A stretch of 37,500 bases of DNA from Chrysomallon squamiferum (lineage: Eukaryota; Mollusca; Gastropoda; Neomphalida; Peltospiridae), in NCBI GenBank assembly GCA_012295275.1, contig CM022677.1, forward strand, positions 27,892,859-27,930,358, written 5' to 3'. This document shows positions 31,416-37,500 of this stretch, piece by piece. The notes beneath the pieces were generated by a model, which was not told the origin of the DNA, did no database searches, and saw only the letters and a program-made list of their open reading frames with translations. The position numbers and the translations under genes are program-made. Each line of letters opens with the position of its first letter. The first letter of the stretch is position 1.

Positions 31416-32890
31416 AACAGCAAGATCAGGTCTTTTAACTTCAGCCATCATTGAGAGCAGATTGACTTACAGGTAGATCGAGAACAGTTCAACTGAGCAG
31501 TGTGCAAAGTAAGAACAGTTTGAGTTCTGTTAATTTGATATTCTCAATGAAATGTACACTGTACGTGTCCATAGTTATATGCAGACAAGCTTGAAACAAA
31601 ATCAAAATCAACAACAGTTAATTTAGTAAAGGTGGTTTCTAGTACTACTATTACTACAGTTACTACCACAACAACTATTACTACAGTTACTACCACTACA
31701 ACTATTACTACAGTTACTACCACTACACCCATTAGTACTGTTCCTACTACTACTACTTCTACTTCTATTGACGTTTCTATTACTAGTACTGTCACAACTA
31801 AACTACTGTTATTTTTATTCAGACTGCTACTACTACTACTTTTACGTCTATCACTTTTTCTAATAACTGTACGACAACAACTACTCAGACTATTTTTGTT
31901 TTAAATATATTTCTAGAAGATATTTCTCAAATGATAATGAAATGCTTTATACTGAATTCCAAGAATACATCAATTTATTTCAGTGGAAAACGTTTAATTG
32001 CATTCATTGGTAAATTTAAGTGTAAAAATCTTTCCACATCGTTATTGCCAATACGTCTTTCTTGAAAAAAAAAATACATTCTAATTTCTACGCCATTAAA
32101 CCTTTCAACTATTAATTAAGAAATTATTATGGGATATGTGAAAGCTGAACACATTTAACTGCTCATTTCAAGACCCTCATTGATTTAGAGGTCAAATGCT
32201 GGGACACGAGCTCAAGTCCACAGTCTCCAAATTAAAACAGTTTGAGTTGTGTTAATTTCATATTTACTGTTATATCTAAACAACACATGTGTATAATTAT
32301 GTGCAGTCAAGGCTGAAACAAAGCCAAATCAACAACAGTTAATATTTTAATTTTATTATTCTAATACGAAACTACAATTGTTGCTGTTTCTACTACTTCT
32401 ACCAGTACCATTACTACTATTAATCATGTTCTAACATTACCAGTAGAAAAATATATATTATATTTATCTTTAGTAGATGAACTGGTTCTAGTAGCAGTTG
32501 TTGTAGTTGCAAAAGCAACGTTAGTAAAACTAAGTCGTAGTATAAGAATACGAATTCCACCAGTAGCAGTTGTGCTGGAAGTAGTTTTAGTTGCTGTATT
32601 TGTTCTCATATACTAAGAGTTGTATAATTAACTATGATATAGTTGTACTAATTGCAGTAGTATTAATAGTCATACTGATAACTGTGGTATAATAGTAATT
32701 CCACCAGTAGCTGCATTAGTAATAGTTGCTTCTTTTGTGGTTGTTGTAACAGTGGTTTTAATAGCTGTTGTTGTTGTAGTAGTGACAGTACACTACATTA
32801 GTCGTAGTAGTTGTAGATTTGTTATTCTATCTGAATTAACAACAGTTAATTAAAATAACACGTGTATTCTTGGTATAATAGAAGATACTA
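31416..32890. other. Spacer between TTCCAAACAT array and copy F promoter
   Basis: Near-copy of 3266-4860. Trinucleotide runs, one 131-bp-type module, no gene. Small open frames on either strand are Thr/Val repeats from ACT runs. Confidence 0.6.
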
Positions 32891-32891
32891 A

Positions 32892-33073
32892 ATGATTGAA
32901 GTCAAACTGTTTTTAATTTATTTTCTGTGTGATTGCTGTCTTCAAACTAATTTTACAACAACGACACGTTTTAATGACCAAACTGACTGACAGAAGTCAA
33001 ACTGTTTATAATTTATTTTATATTAATTAAGAATTTATTTTGTGTATAAATAACAGAACTACTTGCTCTATAG
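32892..33073 (+). promoter_or_regulatory. Copy F core promoter (TATA box, mutated E-box)
   Basis: TATAAATA at 33045-33052, 42 nt from the ATG at 33094. At the E-box position (32965-32970) the sequence is CACGTT, one base away from CACGTG found at the identical spacing in the five other copies. Confidence 0.75.
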
Positions 33074-33093
33074 TCACAACACTTTTCTTCAAG

Positions 33094-34607
<1,514 letters not shown>

Positions 34608-34751
34608 GTAACTAGGCAGCACTTTTTAAAATATTTTTTCATTTTTTTATTTTCTTTCTTACCAATGTTTACTATAAAGCAGATTATACCAGTATTAAAA
34701 TAACCAAACCGAACACGAGTATATCAGCGAGAATATATCAAAGGACTCCTC

Positions 34752-37500
34752 TGTAGTTGCTAAATGTAGAAGTAAACACTGTACTGTAACTGTAAAAATA
34801 TACAAGTAAACATTGTACTGTAGTTGTTAAATGTACAAGTAAAGACTAACATAACTGTTAAATGTACAAGTAAAGACTGTACTGCAACTGTTAAATGTAC
34901 AAGTAAAGACTGTACTGTAACAGTAAAAATATACAAGTAAACATTGGACTGTAGTTGTTAAATGTATAAGTAAAGACTGTACTGTAGTTGTTAAATGTAC
35001 AAGTAAACACTATACTGTAGTTCTTAAATGTACAAGTAAAGATTGTACTGTATTTGTTAAATGTACAAGTAAAGACTATACTGTAACTGTTAAATGTACA
35101 AGTAAAAACTGTACTGTAGTTGTTAAATGTACTAGTAAAGACTAGTGATGTAATTATTAAATGTACAAGTAAAGACTGTACTGTAATTATTAAATGTACA
35201 AGTAAAGACTGTACTGCAGTTGTTAAATGTACAAGTAAAGACTGTACTGTAATTATTAAATGTACAAGTAAAGACTGTACTGTAATTATTAAATGTACAA
35301 GTAAACACTGTACTGTAGTTGTTAAATGTACAAGTAAAGACTGTACTGTAGTTGTCAAATGTACAAGTAAAGACTGTACTGTAGTTGTTAAATGTACAAG
35401 TAAAGACTGTACTGTAATTATTAAATGTACAAGTAAAGACTGTACTGTAGTTGTTAAATGTACAAGTAAACACTGTACTGTAACTTAAATGTACAAGTAA
35501 AGACTGTACTGTAACTGTTAAATGTACAAGTAAAGACTGTACTGTAACTGTTAAATGTACAAGTAAACACTGTACTGTAGTTGTTAAATGTACAAGTAAA
35601 GACTGTACTGTAGTTGTTAAATGTACAAGTAAAGACTGTACTGTAATTATTAAATGTACAAGTAAAGACTGTACTGTAGTTGTTAAATGTAAAGTAAACA
35701 CTGTACTGTAACAAATGTAAAGTAAAGACTGTACTGTAACTGTTAAATGTACAAGTAAACACTGTACTGTAACTGTTAAATGTACAAGTAAACACTGTAC
35801 TGTAGTTGTTAAATGTACAAGTAAAGACTGTACTGTAACTGTTAAATGTACAAGTAAAGACTGTACTGTAGTTGTTAAATGTACAAGTAAAGACTGTACT
35901 GTAGTTGTTAAACGTACAAGTAAAGACTGTACTGTAGTTGTTAAATGTACAAGTAAAGACTATACTGTAACTGTTAAATGTACAAGTAAACACTGTACTG
36001 TAGTTGTTAAATGTACTAGTAAAGACTAGTGTAATTATTAAATGTACAAGTAAACACTGTACTGTAGTTGTTAAATGTACTAGTAAAGACTAGTGTAATT
36101 ATTAAATGTACAAGTAAAGACTGTACTGTAGCTGTTAAATGTACAAGTAAAGACTGTACTATAGTTCTTAAATGTACAAGTAAACACTGTACTATAGTTG
36201 TTAAATGTACAAGTAAACACTGTACTGTTGTTGTTAAATGTACAAGTAAAGACTGTACTGTAATTATTAAATGTACAAGTAAAGATTGTACTGTAACTGT
36301 TAAATGTACAAGTAAAGACTGTACTGTTGTTGTTAAATGTACAAGTAAAGACTGTACTGTAATTATTAAATGTACAAGTAAACACTGTACTGTAGTTGTT
36401 AAATGTACAAGTAAAGACTGTACTGTAATTATTAAATGTACAAGTAAAGACTGTACTGTAATTATTAAATGTACAAGTAAAGACTGTACTGTAATTGTTA
36501 AATGTACAAGTAAACACTGTACTGTAGTTGTTAAATGTACAAGTAAAGACTGTACTGTAGTTGTTAAATGTACAAGTAAAGACTGTACTGTAGTTGTTAA
36601 ATGTACAAGTAAAGACTGTACTGTAACTGTTAAATGTACAAGTAAAGACTGTACTGTTGTTGTTAAATGTACAAGTAAAGACTGTACTGTAATTATTAAA
36701 TGTACAAGTAAAGACTGTACTGTAACTGTTAAATGTACAAGTAAACACTGTACTGTAGTTGTTAAATGTACAAGTAAAGACTGTACTGTAACTGTTAAAT
36801 GTACAAGTAAAGACTGTACTGTAATTATTAAATGTACAAGTAAAGACTGTACTGTAACTGTTAAATGTACAAGTAAACACTGTACTGTAACTTAAATGTA
36901 CAAGTAAAGACTGTACTGTAACTGTTAAATGTACAAGTAAACACTGTACTGTAGTTGTTAAATGTACAAGTAAAGACTGTACTGTAATTATTAAATGTAC
37001 AAGTAAAGACTGTACTGTAATTGTTAAATGTACAAGTAAAGACTGTACTGTAGTTGTTAAATGTACAAGTAAACACTGTACTGTAACTTAAATGTACAAG
37101 TAAAGACTGTACTGTAACTGTTAAATGTACAAGTAAACACTGTACTGTAACTGTTAAATGTACAAGTAAACACTGTAAAGAAATGTACAAGTAAAGACTG
37201 TACTGTAGTTGTTAAATGTACAAGTAAAGACTGTACTGTAATTATTAAATGTACAAGTAAAGACTGTACTGTAGTTGTTAAATGTACAAGTAAACACTGT
37301 ACTGTAACTTAAATGTACAAGTAAAGACTGTACTCTAACTGTTAAATGTACAAGTAAAGACTGTACTGTAACTGTTAAATGTACAAGTAAACACTGTACT
37401 GTAGGTGTTAAATGTACAAATAAACACTGTACTGTAACTGTTAAATGTACAAGTAAAGACTGTACTGTAATTATTAAATGTACAAGTAAAGACTGTACTG
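34752..37500. repeat. 33-bp minisatellite in intron 3 of copy F
   Basis: Same unit as 6701-9738, at least 83 units by length, running off the window. It is richer in the GTAATTATT variant, and has several partial units (for example CTGTAACTTAAATG at about 35480, 36890, 37080 and 37310) that recur at spacings suggesting a higher-order repeat. Confidence 0.95.

Noticed and set aside
36068-36895. Open frames of Cys-Thr-Ser-Lys repeats on the plus strand and the reverse frames in copy F intron 3.
   Set aside because: Same minisatellite artefact as in copy B.

Overview
The window looks like AT-rich DNA from an invertebrate animal. Genes are split by short introns with GT-AG borders, coding exons are sparse, and most of the sequence is micro- and minisatellite. 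The proteins are small secreted modules (signal peptide, short Cys-containing helix, sushi/CCP domain, galectin-like domain). That style of secreted recognition protein, plus the heavy CT, CA, AAT and TATG repeats, suggests a mollusc or other lophotrochozoan. The taxon is an inference and no single feature proves it.

Layout: there is one gene family, arranged as three head-to-head pairs. Pair 1 is copy A (-, 124-786, damaged, runs off the left edge) with copy B (+, 5060-12103, complete). Pair 2 is copy C (-, 16323-16969, truncated to exons 1-2) with copy D (+, 20887-21858, complete, short form). Pair 3 is copy E (-, 27879-29111, pseudogene) with copy F (+, from 33094, near-identical to B, runs off the right edge). 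About 4 kb separates the partners of each pair. These intergenic spaces are homologous to one another and built from repeated modules, including decayed promoter-plus-leader copies near 23285 and 30355. Copies D and E also converge and share 3' flanks, so their region is a large imperfect inverted repeat.

Two products come from one leader. Copies D and E (and probably A and C by their exon 2 sequence) belong to a short class: signal peptide, helix, one CCP domain, stop. Copies B and F belong to a long class; in B the CCP exon is spliced to three further exons encoding a galectin-fold domain, giving 255 residues. The galectin domain keeps the fold signature but lacks the usual sugar-contact residues. 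An orphan, still-open galectin exon lies at 24173-24362. I do not recognise the signal peptide-helix-CCP-galectin order as a described architecture; it is the best candidate here for something new.

All six leader copies carry the same core promoter at fixed spacing: a TATA box whose near edge is exactly 42 nt from the ATG, and a CACGTG E-box whose near edge is exactly 124 nt from the ATG (CACGTT in F). The downstream exons are of two classes and several are broken, while the leader and promoter stay almost invariant.

Repeats: CT tracts on the sense strand begin just after the splice donor of exon 2 in every copy and after exon 5. A 33-bp minisatellite fills intron 3 of B and F. Other arrays have periods of about 20, 23, 30, 59, 71 and 131 bp. 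Most long open frames in the window are by-products of these repeats, not genes.
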